A stretch of DNA of 64,000 nucleotides from Sorghum bicolor (GCF_000003195.3 NC_012879.2:22044844-22108843); one strand, 5' to 3'; numbered from the stretch's first letter, positions 43,621 through 55,214 are shown. The notes: a model not told the origin generated them from the sequence alone. Made by a program: numbers and translations.

Positions 43621-44133
43621 CTGAACAAGTGCGATATATACTACTACACCATATGAGAGGTTTTTTTAGACAACTTGAAAACTCCTGTGCCTCATATAGT
43701 ATTATCAGAAATTATGTGTATCTATTTACAAGTGTTCCGTCCCATATTTCATAGAGTATCATCCATTTAATAAACTCATGGATGCTACAACTGGAGTTCT
43801 GTTGTGTATAGATAAACATGACAAGTGTATGGTAATTTCTAGAAAAGTTCCAAATGTTGGATTTACGGTGTTGCAGGTGCCAAAAATGTTAGGCTACTTA
43901 TGTAATTTTGGTGCTCAGAGGACGACACTCCATCTAGTAAGTCAACATTGTTGGGGGCAGTTGTGCATTTTTGGGTGGTCATTCCTTGGCTGTATCCTTA
44001 AATGAAATGTCTGCCTCTGAAATTTAGCATTTATTTTGAGAGGCAACAACATATTTTGACCTCCTCTGCTAATAGAAAGCTTTGTCTCCTAAAATCATTA
44101 TTGTAGTACCGAGGCCATTGATAGGGGTGGTTT
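43621..44133. other. Unassigned sequence with one duplicated exon-like edge
   Basis: Near 43,840-43,885 'agaaaagttccaaatgttgg...ggtgttgcaggtgccaaa' matches 18,350-18,390. It looks like an intron end plus splice acceptor kept in two copies. Otherwise nothing recognised. Confidence 0.4.
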
Positions 44134-45369
44134 TGTTGGGAATGTGCCCTAGAGGTAATCATAGAGATGATGATATTACAATTGTATCCATGACATATAT
44201 TATGAGTTAGATGAATATCCATTATAGACAAACTTGTATTGATTGACAATTATGTGAATTGTTTGTGAAACTCTTTTACTTGTATTGTTATTCTAAAGTT
44301 GTCCCTGATCAGAGTTCATGTGAGGACACACATGAATTTACATTAGCACATGTATTAGTTGATGACTATGTTTCACAAGTCATAGACATAGAGTTGTCAA
44401 ACTAATAATGTGGGCACGTTTATGACATGGGGCTGGACTGACCCAACATGAGATGTTCTTATTATCTCTTTATATATCATGTACGTTATGTCCTTTATGT
44501 TCTCAAGATGTGAAACGACCTACTTAGGGACTATTAAACGCTACTCCGTAACAGGGTAGTTATAAAGGTGGTCTTTGGGTTTGTCGGGAAACATGTTGTG
44601 AGGCATAGATGATCAAGATGGAATTTTCCCCTCTCTATGTAAGAGAGATATCACTGGATCACTCAAGTGATTGGATCAACAAATGCATGGCTGTGCTTGG
44701 GTTAAGTGTTAACCCACAAGTTGGACCAAATATCGTGTGGCAAGGGAATAACATGTATGTGGATGTAGTGGTTCGTCTGATATGATCTTTGCGTGCATAT
44801 AGGAGTTGTCACGCCTTGCTAGAGGCCGCTGTCAACTATTGGGCGAGTAGGAGTACTCGGCCCATGTCTATATGTATGTGAACCCATAGGGTCGCACGCT
44901 TAAGGGACTGGAAGCCTAATTCGAGTTGGACCCGAATTAGACAAGGCTTAGGGTTTTCTAATTGGGCCTCTGAACTGGGGCTAATTGGAGAATGCCTATA
45001 TAAGAGAGGAAGGGGGCGTGGCCAGGGTTAACTCACGCCATTAGGCAGCCGCCGCCGCTCACCCACGCTCGCGCTATTGCTCCTCGCGGACCTAGCAGTC
45101 CGGAGGCGCAACGCTTCTTTCCCGCACGTGTGGGATACCTCGGAGGTGCTGCATCTGGAGCACAAGTACGAACCACGGGAGAGGGATTGGCGTGGTGGAC
45201 GACCACGCAACTGCACGACACTGCTACTACGCGCACGACTACACCGAGTCACTTCCACTGCACCTGCGCATCTAGTGGTAATCCTGTGATCTATAACTAG
45301 CAGTTGATCCTATTTTATGAGGTTGAAATTTTTGTTTCCTAGCTAGCGTAGCGTCCTCATAATCCATCA
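44134..45369 (+). repeat. LTR-like sequence (probable solo or truncated copia LTR)
   Basis: Begins TGTTGGGAATGTGCCCTAGA, the start style of long LTRs of grass Ty1/copia elements. It contains a TATA box (TATATAA, 44997-45003), a C/G-rich leader after it, and 'gtgatctataactagcagtt' near 45,285 as in such LTRs. No primer-binding site, gag or second LTR follows. The right boundary (near '...ataatccatca') is uncertain and no matching target duplication was found. Confidence 0.5.
44997..45003 (+). promoter_or_regulatory. TATA box in the LTR-like sequence
   Basis: TATATAA in 'aatgcctatataagagagga', with a GC-rich stretch beginning about 40 bp downstream. Confidence 0.5.
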
Positions 45370-46599
45370 AGTTGTGCATGAGCGGTCATGGAATATTTTT
45401 TCAAACAATTTGTGGGGGAGATCACCACCTTCTTTTTCATTGACCGAGAGTGCAGCAGAGCACAGTACAAAATACAACCAGAAGCGAATATACGTTGACT
45501 CGTCGGGCTTGTCTGACATCGATGATTTTTGCAGTCGCCCCTATACCCACTAGTGATCTTTATCTGGCTTAGACCTCAATAAAAATATGTGCAATCTCGG
45601 CAGTTTGGCATCCCAGTAGCAGCAGTCCAACTATCTCCTCAGACCTCACTCCATCCAACGGTCCATTCGCTGGCCAAGAATACCAAACATTGTCTTGCCT
45701 CCTTTCTCCGCTACTTGGCCGCACCCTTTCATGTTCATTATTCTCGCATTGCAAATCCTCAATGGGGGCATTTAGCCGACACCTACCGGACAACGCACAG
45801 TAGCACAACTTATCAGCGGCTGCCAGAAATAAGCACCATGGCCTCCATGCTCAAGTTCTCATCGGCTGGACGAGGTATCCCAAATACCCCAAATTGTATT
45901 TGGTAAATAATGATCAACTGATCATGTTTTTATTGAGAATTATTAGGGTAACAGGCCAGGTTTTATCTTTTCAGCTATACAATTCTAACTCAGAAATCAG
46001 ACACTACATTATGTTCCTTGCATTCCAGCAAAGTGCTCATTCATTTAGACCAAGACGCCAGGTATCTATATGCTACTTTTGGGTAAGTAGTGACTTTTAA
46101 CTACACTAATGAATAATGCTTGCACATTGGTATCTTCTATAATTTTTTTATTGTATGAATAATTTGATAGGGAATCAAAGAAAGCAGATTGGAAGGTACC
46201 CAAGCCAGTGATAATGTGAATAATAATGGCGATACTTCATGAACAAGAAGAGATGGAGATGTCACTATACAAACACTAATTGTACTATTCAGCGCATTTT
46301 GCAGATATAATGAGAGGAGCGAGGTAAGTTTTCATGAGCTTCCTTGTAAGCTCACCTGGTTTTATATCTAATTAAATAGGTCAAAAGCTGCAAATTAGTC
46401 TGAATGTGAACTGGCAGGAGATCAAGATATGATCACTGGTTTCAAGAGGTTCCAGAGAAGTTCAAGCAGTGCATATCCTCAAGAGAATGAATTTTCTTAT
46501 AAGTAGAGATTTTCCCATGAGCTTGCAAGGAAGCTAGCCCTAAATCTTTTGAATCACAATAAGTTCGGGGATGTTGGCCTGCATTAGACAGTAGGCACA
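45370..46599. other. Unassigned sequence
   Basis: No gene is recognised. Frames at 45569-45906 on both strands have no motif. A plausible donor follows an open stretch near 46,060, but no gene could be assembled. Confidence 0.3.
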
Positions 46600-48461
46600 T
46601 TGCCTAGAGAAAAGATGGAAAGGCATCCATCACCCTGAGTCTAGAAGAATTTCTGAGGGTCACAGAGGCCGCAAGTGCCAGATTCAGGTCTTGCAAGTCG
46701 GAGAGAGGGATGTGAGACCATTAGCGAGAGTCTCGTAGACATTTTGGTTGAGCTTGATGGAGTTTGAGAACATGGCGGGGTATATGTCAGCAATGAATCT
46801 AGGTCAAAGCCAATTATCAAGCCAAAAATAGGTGGTGAGCCCATCGCTAACATGAACCTTGGTGAGCAACTTGAAGTGAGGCAGCTCCTCCCAAATGATC
46901 TAAGCCTGGAAGGAACCAGATGACTGCTCGACTATATCAATGTCCACCCTGTCTAAGCAACCACAACTTGCATGGGAGAATGTCAGCGCCAAGAAGTTTG
47001 TGGACAAATTTCATCAGCCAGAACCTGCATCCCATGTGATGAGGCAATTTGATCCATGACATTTGTCAAATTGTCGTCCCTAGTCTAGAGGAAGGCCCAA
47101 TGTCTACTACCAATGGCATCTCTAACAGTCTTTTTTTAGGAATCAGATCTCTAACAGTCTTCCCTTAGGGAGTAGCATAGCAAGCATGTCAAGCATTGCA
47201 TGGAAAGTTTATCCCCCACTCTCCAGCCATAGCTGAGAAGCCTAGACTTCCACCCGGCAAGGTATCTATCAGTTAAAGGTTGGTAGTCAACAAGCCTAGG
47301 TTTATATATAACAGTATATACCTAGGCTTGTTGACTGCCAACCTTTAATCGCCTCCAATCCTTTGATATATATATATATATATAAGGAAGGCCAGGTATG
47401 TGGGATCTGAGGTGACAACAGATCAGCAACCCAGGATGTTTGCCATCAATGAGGCCCTGAATCTTCGATGTTCATAGGGATGAACATCGATTTATGGAAG
47501 TTGATGGTAAGACCCATGGCTCAGGACAAAGACCTAAGAGTTTCGCTTAGAGTACTAATGGCATAGATACCTCCGTCCACAAGAATGATGGTGTCATCTG
47601 TATATACTAAAGAACAGGACATGGGAGAGACGGGCCAATTGGGTGGCATGGAGCTGGTGTGCGCATGATCATGCATTGCAAAACGTTCACCATGAGAATA
47701 AATAGATAGGGAGAGATAGGATCCTCTTGTTGAAGCCATCGATGGCAATTGGACTAACAACTAGGGATCACGTTAAGTAGAACTACCCATTCTGCTAGTG
47801 TCGATGTCGGAGCTCCATCAGGAATCAAAGCCACGTGCCTGGGAGGATGGCATCAATGCTACTCTAGTCCACATAATTGAAGGCCTTCTTGAAATCGAGC
47901 TTAAGGACCATAGTGGCATAGTGGGAGCATGTCGCCTATGACAGCAGTTCAGGAGGTTTGCAACATAAACAAAGTTCTCATCAATATTTCACCCATGAAC
48001 AAACCCAGTTTGGTTAGCATCTTTCAAGGTAGGGATGAGCAGCGGAAGGCGGTTTGCGAGGACTTTGTTGAATAGTTTCATGGGGCAATTTTGAAGGGAT
48101 CTGAAGGCATCTGCAGTGTCTGCACCATCTATTTTAGGGAGAAGGACCAGGAACGTGCGATTCAGCCAATCCAGATTCAAGATGCCATGGAAGAAGGTTT
48201 CAATGAGGTGTGTAATATCATTTTTTACAGAAGGCCAGATTGCCCCATTAAAGAAGAGACCAAACTCATCTGAGCCAGGGCTAGCGTTTGTGTCTGTATC
48301 ACATAAAGCATTCGAAATTTCTTCCATAAAGAGGAGGTCATGGAGCTTTTTTGAAGCCCATTCACTGATTCACAGCAGCCTCACGGATCGGAGAGCATTT
48401 TCAATGTGGCTAATGAGGGGGGCGGCATTGATCAAGGGCATTTACGAGGATCCGAAGATCG
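46600..48461 (-). pseudogene. L1-type LINE, reverse transcriptase part
   Basis: Minus strand. The frame 47989-48327 reads 'SPGSDEFGLFFNGAIWPSVK', 'LNRTFLVLLPKIDGADTADA' and 'CPMKLFNKVLANRLPLLI', the N-terminal reverse transcriptase blocks. The frame 47521-47760 has 'LVYTDDTIILVDG', where TDD stands in place of the usual ADD. The pieces 'GLTINFHKSMFIP' and 'ERLTDRYLAGWKSRLLSYG'-like sequence follow. Stops, shifts, an (AT)n run (47364-47382) and an inserted hairpin (47273-47348) disrupt it. Its 5' part continues at 53247, beyond the copia insertion. Confidence 0.8.
48457..48461. other. Target-site duplication, left
   Basis: GATCG immediately left of the copia element, identical to 53242-53246 on its right. 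Confidence 0.9.
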
Positions 48462-48651
48462 TGTAGAAAGGTGAAATGAGAGCCAACAGTTTCTCTATTG
48501 ATCTCTGAATAGTATATGTAGTGTTACATCAGAGTTGCATCGGCAACCGTCTACATTACATCGTGAGCGTGGGAGCATGGTCACCGCGCACACACGCGGT
48601 CAAGGGCGCCGTGGCCAGCTATGCTACTGCCTATTACATACATCCTCAACA
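48462..48651 (-). repeat. Copia 3' LTR (190 bp)
   Basis: Contains a 44-bp segment around 48581-48624 ('tcaccgcgcacacacgcggt' and following) absent from the other LTR. Elsewhere only a few substitutions separate the two. Confidence 0.9.
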
Positions 48652-49355
48652 CCCCCCCCCCCCCCCGCAGCCTGATGGGTGATCGGCAGCACACAAAGAC
48701 TGGAGTGAAAATTCTCAAACGATGCCGTCGGCAGCCCTTTCGTTTTGATGTCTGCAAATTGCTCAGCCATAGGAACATGTAGAATGCGCAGCTCACCCAA
48801 CTGAACTCTTTCGCGGACAAAATGAATATCGAGTTCAATATGCTTCGTGCGCTTGTAGTGTACAGGGTTTGAGGACATGTATACTGCTGAGACATTGTCA
48901 CAGAACACCACCGTGGCCTTGGAGATCTTGCAGTGGAGCTCACCAAGTAGCTGTCATAGCCAAATACATTCGGCAGCCGCATTGGCCACAGCACGGTACT
49001 CGGCTTCCGCGCTGGATCGTGACACGGTCGGCTGCCTCTTCGACGACCAGGAGATCAAGGAGTCACCGAGATAAACACAGAACCCAGAGGTTGACCGCCG
49101 CGTGTCCGGGCACCCGGCCCAATGGGCGTCAAAGTATGCCGTGACGTTGATGTCGGTAGAGGCACGCAGGTGAATACCGTGCGACGTTGTGCCATGTATG
49201 TACCGCAGTATGCGCTTGAGCAGCGTCCTGTGCGGCGACCACGGGTCATGCATGTGGAGACATGCTTGCTGCACGGCGAAGGCGATGTCCGACCGTGTCA
49301 TCGTTAGAAACGTACTGCAGCACGCCCGCGAGATTGTGGTACGCCATCGCGTCAT
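48624..49355 (-). pseudogene. Copia RNase H
   Basis: The frame 48954-49355 reads 'RSDIAFAVQQACLHMHDPWS', 'TAYFDAHWAGCPDTRRSTSG' and 'SRSSAEAEYRAVANAAAECI', the RNase H core with Asp and Glu catalytic positions visible. It continues in a second frame (48624-48911): 'FCDNVSAVYMSSNPVHYKRT', 'HIELDIHFVRE' and 'QFADIKTKGLP'. This domain degrades the RNA strand during reverse transcription. The break between the two frames near 48,930-48,960 includes a stop, so the C-terminal part is detached. Confidence 0.88.
48652..48670 (-). promoter_or_regulatory. Copia polypurine tract
   Basis: A run of about 15 C as printed (G in the element sense) directly abuts the 3' LTR, matching the expected plus-strand primer position. 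The homopolymer length could be inaccurate. Confidence 0.65.
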
Positions 49356-50110
49356 CCGTGGGTGGGCCGTCGGAGGAGAGTTTGTTCTTGGCGTCGATTG
49401 GTGTTGGGGCAGCCTTGCAGTTCATCATCCCGGCACGATCAAGGATATCTCTTCCACATACCGTTCCTGGGAGAGGTAAAAGCCATCCTTGGTATGCTTC
49501 ACGTCGATGCCGAGAAAGAACCGCAGTGGCCCCATGTCTTTGACAGCGAACTCAGCTCGGAGACGGTCGATGATGTGCTGCAGCAAGGCTGTGCTCGACC
49601 CAGTGAGGACGGTATCGTCCACGTAGAGAAGGAGATAGACAATGTCTGTGCCGCGACTAAGAATGAAGAGTGAGGAGTCAGATCGCGTTGCCTGGAAGCC
49701 CAGCGTGGTAACAAACCCGGCAAACCGAGTGAACCATGCGCGCGGAGCTTGTCGAAGACCATACAACGATTGGCATCAACGAAGCCTAGGTTGTTGACAA
49801 AGTACATGTTCATGAAGATGCCCATGGAGAAAGGCATTAGAGACATCGAGCTGTTTTGTTGCTCACTGTCGAGAAGCAGCGATGGTCAGGACAGTGCGAA
49901 TGGTGGTAGGCTTCACCACAGGTGAGAATGTTTCCCCGAAATCTATCCCAGCATGCTGAGTGAAGCCACGGACCACCCACCGCGCTTTATAGCATTCCAG
50001 CGACCCATTCGGTTTCAGATTGTGGCGAAAGACCCACTTTCCGGTGACAATGTTAGCACCGGGCGGCCGATCGACGAGACGCTAGGTACGATTGCGCTGA
50101 AAAGCTTCAA
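49246..50110 (-). pseudogene. Copia reverse transcriptase
   Basis: The minus strand from about 50,090 reads '[20 protein letters not shown]', '[20 protein letters not shown]' and 'ATKQLDVSNAFLHG', the standard copia RT start. It then gives 'MYGLRQAPRAWFTRFAGFVT' and 'VYLLLYVDDTVLTGSS' (frame 49425-49766), which contains the catalytic YVDD. The frame 49246-49428 carries the connection region ('APTPIDAKNKLSSD'). It would copy the element RNA into DNA. An in-frame stop before 'ATKQLDV' and shifts near 49,300 and 49,430 disrupt it. Confidence 0.9.
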
Positions 50111-50596
50111 AATCAAGAGCCATGGCTGCTCGCCAGTTTCGATCCCTGAAAGCTGCGCGAGCAGTGGAAGGGATAGGTGAGATGACCGGCGTGGATGAGT
50201 CCTGACAAGTGTTCTGGGCATATCGAGGATTGGGCTTGAAAAGCCCTGCCTGAGAGTGAGTATGCATATGATGAACCGGAGCCAGTGCCGCTGGTATATT
50301 TGCTGGAGCTGGGGAGGGTGATGGCGTGGGTGTATGTGGAGCTGCCGCAGTTGGGGATGGTTGTGGTGTGGGGGCTGAAAGACACGCTGCTGAACACGCT
50401 GATGAAGAATGACAGGTTCGTCAGGTACTGTAGCCGGTCCGGCTGCTGTTGATGGAATTGGTGGTGCAGAACGAAATGGGAATTGAGTTTCATCAAAAAC
50501 AACATGGCGAGAAGTGATTACTCGACGAGTTTGAAGATCAAGGCACCGATAACCACGGTGATCAGCTGGGTACCCAAGATGGACACACGGCATTGA

Positions 50597-51473
50597 TCAA
50601 GCACTCAGCTTATGCGGCATTGTTGATGACTGATTTGGATAGCATAGACATCCGAAAACACGAAGATGACTGTAAGAAGCTGGTGTGCTTAGTAGGAGCT
50701 GGAATGTCTTGCTTGGCCGCTGGCTCGACAACAGCGCTGATTGAGAAGGTGAGTAGCTGTGGACAGTGCTTCCACCCAATATGTATAGGGCATACTGGCA
50801 TGGAGAAGCAGACTATGAATGCAGTCGTTCAGAGTCCTGATGATGTGTTTGGCTGTGCCGTTTTGAGAAGATGTGTATGGGCACGATAATCTAAAGGAAA
50901 CACCATTGTGTTCGAGATGATGATGAAATGCTATGTTATCAAATTCCTTCCCATTGTCGGTTTGAAAGGCAAGAATAGATAATTGAAACTGGGTGTGAAC
51001 GTAAGCATGAAAAGCAAGTAAACATGGAAAGACATCAGATTTATTTCTCAGTGGAAATGTCCAGACATAATGAGTAAGATCATCAATTAAAACAAGGTAG
51101 TATTTGAAACCACTTAAACTAGACACCGGAGAAGTCCACACATCAGCGTGCACAATCTGAAATGGTACATAACTGACTGAACGGGGATCTGAAAAAGGAA
51201 GACGAACGTGCTTGCCGAGCTGACAAGCGTCACAAGTTGGCTTGGTGGAGGTGAACTCAAGGTTGCGGAGCGTCTGTTGCAGCATGCGATGTCCTGGATG
51301 TCCCAAACGCTGATGCCAGAGCTCAACAGTAGGGGTGGAGTTGACAGTGGAGACGAGGGCCTCTGGCGTTGCTGGTGCCACAGAGGGTAGAGCTCGCCGT
51401 CACTATTACATCGGAGGATCACCGAGCGAGTGGGAAGGTCCTTAACAGAGAAACCGAATGCATCAAATTCCAC
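50597..51473 (-). pseudogene. Copia integrase with altered active site
   Basis: The frame 50689-51381 begins with the zinc-binding pre-integrase motif ('LWHQRLGHPGHRMLQQTL' with 'CDACQLGKH') and then the integrase core ('FQIVHADVWTSP', first Asp; 'LAFQTDNGKEF', second Asp). The third catalytic position normally lies in 'NG.AER..R'; here the sequence is 'SSQNGTAKHIIRTLNDCIHS', so Glu is replaced by Lys. Integrase inserts the cDNA copy into the genome; loss of Glu from the D,D-E triad should abolish catalysis. A separate frame (50015-50593) continues with 'HLGYPADHRGYRCLDLQTRR', the C-terminal region shared by copia integrases, then Pro/His-rich sequence. Confidence 0.9.
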
Positions 51474-51629
51474 AGAGACATTATTGTCACGAGTTAATGA
51501 ACGAACAGAAACGAGGTTCTTGACAAGAGAGGGACCTTAACAGAGAAACCGAATGCGTCAAATTCCACAGAGACATTATTGTCACAAGTTAATGAACAAA
51601 CAGAAACGAGGTTCTTGACAAGAGAGGGA
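51440..51629. repeat. 95-bp tandem duplication inside pol
   Basis: 51440-51534 and 51535-51629 are near-identical ('ccttaacagagaaaccgaat...gttcttgacaagagagg'). 95 is not a multiple of three, so the duplication shifts the frame between protease and integrase. Confidence 0.92.
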
Positions 51630-52998
51630 GAGACTAGAACATTGGACAGGAAAAGGGGTGTTCGGCTTGTGGGAATGATGGTGGAGGAACGATGAGTTAC
51701 TGGCAACGTGGCACCGTTGCCAACTGTGATCGGAGGAGAATTATAACCTGGGGTAGGAGAGAAGAGATTACCAGCATTGGAAGACATATCCATGAACCAC
51801 TCAGCCGGCTGTGGAGGAGTTGCCGAGGAGTTAGTCGCGTTCAGTGCGGCGAGCAGTGCCTGATGGTTCCATGGATCCATGGGAGGAGGTGGTGGTGTGA
51901 TGCCGGAGGAGAATGAGGGTTGATCGGCGAAGTAGGCTTGGTGCGGCGAGGACCCAGACGAGGACCGAGGACACCAACAGCTGGGACACGCCATGGCATG
52001 GACCAGGCCGGTCCACTGGTTCTGACCCGGTGTCCAGCTTGTGGGAGGCCAAGGGGATGAGGAACTGCCTGGATGGTGACCACGCCCACGACCGCGGCCA
52101 CGTCCGCATCTGGTGTCTTGGCGGTTCGACGCGCCATGAGATCCGCCAGAAGACTTGGGGGCAGTTGTTGCGGAGCTGGATCCAGAATTGGTGGTGGAGT
52201 TGGAACCGGAGTCAGTCGAGGTGGGTGCGGTGGGATGAGGGCCGCCGGTGGTGAGCAAGGCGTGCTGCGCCGCCGACTTGGCATGCTCCTTGTCGTACTG
52301 CTCCTCCAAGAGAAGGTAGGAACGCGCTGAGAAGAAGGTGTGCGGTGGCTGCTTCGACATGATCGTAGAGATGGCATGACGATACTTGGAGCTGAGGCCA
52401 TGCAGCATGTTCAAGACCTGCTGGCTCGTCTCACGAATAGGCTGGCCGACGTCGCGGAGGGCATCAGCAAGCTGCTTCAAGCGGCCGGTGTATTGAGTGA
52501 TATCCATGTCACCTTGCACCAAATTTCGAAACTCCGCCTCCAGATAGACAGCACGATGGAACTCGTTGTCGCGGAATTGCTCATGGATGGCAGTCCAGAC
52601 GCGGTAGGAAGTTGCCTTGGGCGCACGAACGATGTCACGAACATCCTTGGTGATGGAGATGTACAGCCAGCTCAAGATGCACAGGTCACGTAGGTGCCAA
52701 TCGGGATCATGGCGCTGGTCGGAGCTTGGCGGAGAAGAGACATGGGAAGTGAGGCCGAACTTGCCGAGGAACGCATTGAAGAAGCAGCGCCACTCTTCAA
52801 TTAGTTCGGCGCAGTGAGTTCAAGGATGACCGGAACATGAGATTTGATGTTCACAGTCTGGAGCACAGCGGTGGGAGGGGTGGTTACAGCTGGAGTGTTG
52901 GCATCTCCGTCAACAGAGGAGGTGTAGGAGGCGAGGGTGGTGGTCTCGGAATCAGAGTTGTCGAGACCAAAGAGGGGGTTGTCGTCCATGGTGGGCAT
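51494..52998 (-). pseudogene. Copia gag and protease
   Basis: The start codon at 52998 gives 'MPTMDDNPLFGLDNSDSETT' and runs to a TAA near 52801, where an extra shift interrupts the UBN2 gag domain. The same domain resumes as 'WLYISITKDVRDIVRAPKAT', 'FRNLVQGDMDITQYTGRLKQ' and 'LLLEEQYDKEHAKSA' (frame 51494-52675). A Gly/Arg run follows where a nucleic-acid-binding segment is expected; no CCHC zinc knuckle is visible. The protease block reads 'AEWFMDMSSNAGNLFSPTPG', where copia proteases have the catalytic D-T/S-G signature, so the active site is changed. A 95-bp duplication follows downstream. Confidence 0.88.
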
Positions 52999-53082
52999 GG
53001 CGACTGAAGGGCACGTCGAGGCTGATCAGCGATGCGCAGTGGAGAAAGAGGATGGCGAGAAAGGAAGGAGGATCAACCCGTA

Positions 53083-53095
53083 CTAGCTGATACCA
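53083..53095 (-). promoter_or_regulatory. Copia primer-binding site
   Basis: TGGTATCAGCTAG in the element sense, directly after the 5' LTR; its first eight bases are those of the tRNA-Met-type site. Confidence 0.8.
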
Positions 53096-53241
53096 TGTAG
53101 AAAGGTGAAATGAGAGCCAACAGTTTCTCTATTGATCTCTGAAGAGTATATGTAGTGTTACATCAGAGTTGCATCGGCAACTGTCTACATTACATCGTGG
53201 GCGCGGGAGCATGGTACTGCCTATTACATACATCCTCAACA
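53096..53241 (-). repeat. Copia 5' LTR (146 bp)
   Basis: Matches the 3' LTR except for a clean 44-bp absence after 'gggagcatgg' and a few substitutions. Confidence 0.9.
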
Positions 53242-53246
53242 GATCG

Positions 53247-53540
53247 GACTCACGCTGGTCAGGGGAACACCATGCTTTGGACCACCATTTACACATGAGA
53301 CAGCACTTCTTCATGCGCCCAGAGAAATTATTGCTGAAACTAGAACCAAGCGAATCAGACCAGGTGTGGGTGAGGCTGCTCTTGAAATCGTTATGAAGCA
53401 GCCAACAATTCTCAAACTTAAACCCGTGTGACTTAGGGAGGTGGGTCAAAATAGACACCAAAACTGGAACATGTGGTCTGAGGTATGTCTCTCGTTAGGG
53501 CAGAGAGATTGATGCCAGGGGAAAAGCTAGTCCCAAGCAT
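53247..53540 (-). pseudogene. LINE endonuclease/linker part, split from 46600-48461
   Basis: The minus strand reads 'LRPHVPVLVSI' (an SDH-P-type endonuclease end), then 'HGFKFENCWLLHNDFKSSLT' and 'NFSGRMKKCCLMCKWWSK'. This is the L1 stretch between endonuclease and reverse transcriptase. It lies immediately right of the copia target duplication and continues at 48461, so the copia element entered an existing LINE. Confidence 0.8.
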
Positions 53541-53969
53541 CATTAACAAATAATCAATCTAGCTATGGAAAAGTAATTCATTCATAGATCTAGCAAAAAT
53601 AAGTAACTTCTTGATTTCATAAGCGTACCTGCATAATTTCACCTCCTGATTGCCGCAAAATCAAGAGCTGTTGCATCACTGTTATGCGAGACATCCTTCT
53701 TCAGGGAATTTGTAGTAAGATAAGAGCCTACTTCAAATGGAGAAGGAAGAAGACTCACAATACGAAGAAGAAGAAGGGAACCATACAGCTAAAAGGCACA
53801 CCCTTAAATATATCTATAAGTTAATATATAATTTATTATAGCATTTCCAAAGATTTTTGTGTATTTAGTAAGGCATAATGAATAGTCTTCAAGCAACCCA
53901 TAAAAAGCTGTCAAAACAGCTGTCTTCTTCCTGCTATACAGTATATGGACATACATGGCACCAGTACAC
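53541..53969. other. Unassigned sequence with one duplicated segment
   Basis: Carries 53730-53830, related to 18190-18305. A possible splice donor (GTACGC) lies on the minus strand near 53,625. No gene could be assembled. Confidence 0.35.
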
Positions 53970-55214
53970 ACATGTCACATGCAATTGGTGAGATAATATG
54001 TTTTTTGGCGGGCTAATTTATGTCACCAACTTTATTTGTTCTATACCATTTCTTTACTTATGAATGGTTAATATTACTGATGTTTGAACTGCGAACACCT
54101 GAGACCATATGTTTAGTAATGGAAAACAAAGAAATTTTGTTAACAATTCAATAAAGACTAGTGACCACCAGTTTACAATAACATTGATTTGTATATGATG
54201 ACTAGCAACGAATGAACACACAAACGCCAACAACTTCTTTCATTTTTCTAGGATTACGAGGGCATTTACAATTTGTAGGAGGATGAGTGTGTTGCCAGTG
54301 CCAGATCACTCCCCTAGTCCTTACAACATTATACAAGTCCTTGCACATAATATATTTTATTTGATTGCATTCTACAATTCACTTAGAAAAAGAACCGATG
54401 TCAATAAGCATATTGTTTTCAATAAGTTTATTAACTTGCTACAAGTAAGGTGTGGAGTAGTTCAGATGGTTGAATGGAATGGATGCCAGGGGCAGTAAAT
54501 ATTGGCATGATGCTATTGTAACACACCAGTTTCATGTAGTTTGAATTTGTGGATAATCTAGTTTGTAGTACGTAATAACTATCCTTAATTCATCCTCCAC
54601 CATTTCATGTCGCAAACCCCAAAACCACCGAATCATTTGCGCCCATGAATGCCAAGCTCCCAAGTCAGGTTCATGGAGTTTGGAGGTGACCAGGTGATGA
54701 CCCACTCTGCCTGCAACTGTTTCCTATTGAGCCAAAGAACAAATAATGGAGTCTTTTGTGCCATTTGAATCACTAGAGTTAACTGTTAGCTAGCCAGCTT
54801 TGATAGGTATAGTTGGTAAGACACTGGTAGCTGGTTCATTAGCTAGATCCAATCAAAGATTCAAGTAAATTTGGCAGCTAGCTCACTGTTAGCTGTGTGT
54901 GGTCAAACAGGCTCTCATAAATCCAACCCATTTATCAGCTTTCCTTTTATTTTTCTATTACTATAATGCCATGTTTAAATTGGCAGCAGATCCAAACAAT
55001 CCAGCTAATGGTATTCAGATTGAATTATCCACCTAATTAACCATCCAACAAATAAAATGTTATACAATTCTATCATAGTAGGGCACAAGCATTTCTCGGG
55101 TACTTGGCCCACTTGTCAGCCTTTGAACGTTCTAATTGCATTCGCACAAGTTTCTCCCATCCAAACAATGACACAAGCTCAAATAGGGTAAGCCCACCCA
55201 ATCATCCAAACTAT
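53970..55214. repeat. Tandem duplication, unit 1
   Basis: Shares long stretches in order with unit 2: 'cttggcgggcta', 'gaatggttaatattactgat', 'ataaagactagtgaccacca', 'ggaggatgagtgtgttgcca' and 'ttagctagatccaatcaa'. The unit contains no gene. It includes a MITE-like segment at about 54755-54916 that ends near 'caaacaggctct'. Confidence 0.85.

Larger units (their letters stand above)
48462..53241 (-). mobile_element. Ty1/copia retrotransposon, complete ends, defective
   Basis: The LTRs at 48462-48651 and 53096-53241 both run TGTAGAAAGG...CATCCTCAACA as printed. They are flanked by the perfect 5-bp duplication GATCG and split a LINE. On the minus strand the primer-binding site TGGTATCAGCTAG follows the 5' LTR, and a G-run polypurine tract precedes the 3' LTR. 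Gene order is gag, protease, integrase, reverse transcriptase, RNase H, which is the copia order. Size (4.78 kb) and very short LTRs resemble the Ale/Retrofit (Hopscotch-type) lineage; that lineage call is inference. Several lesions make it non-autonomous. Confidence 0.93.
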
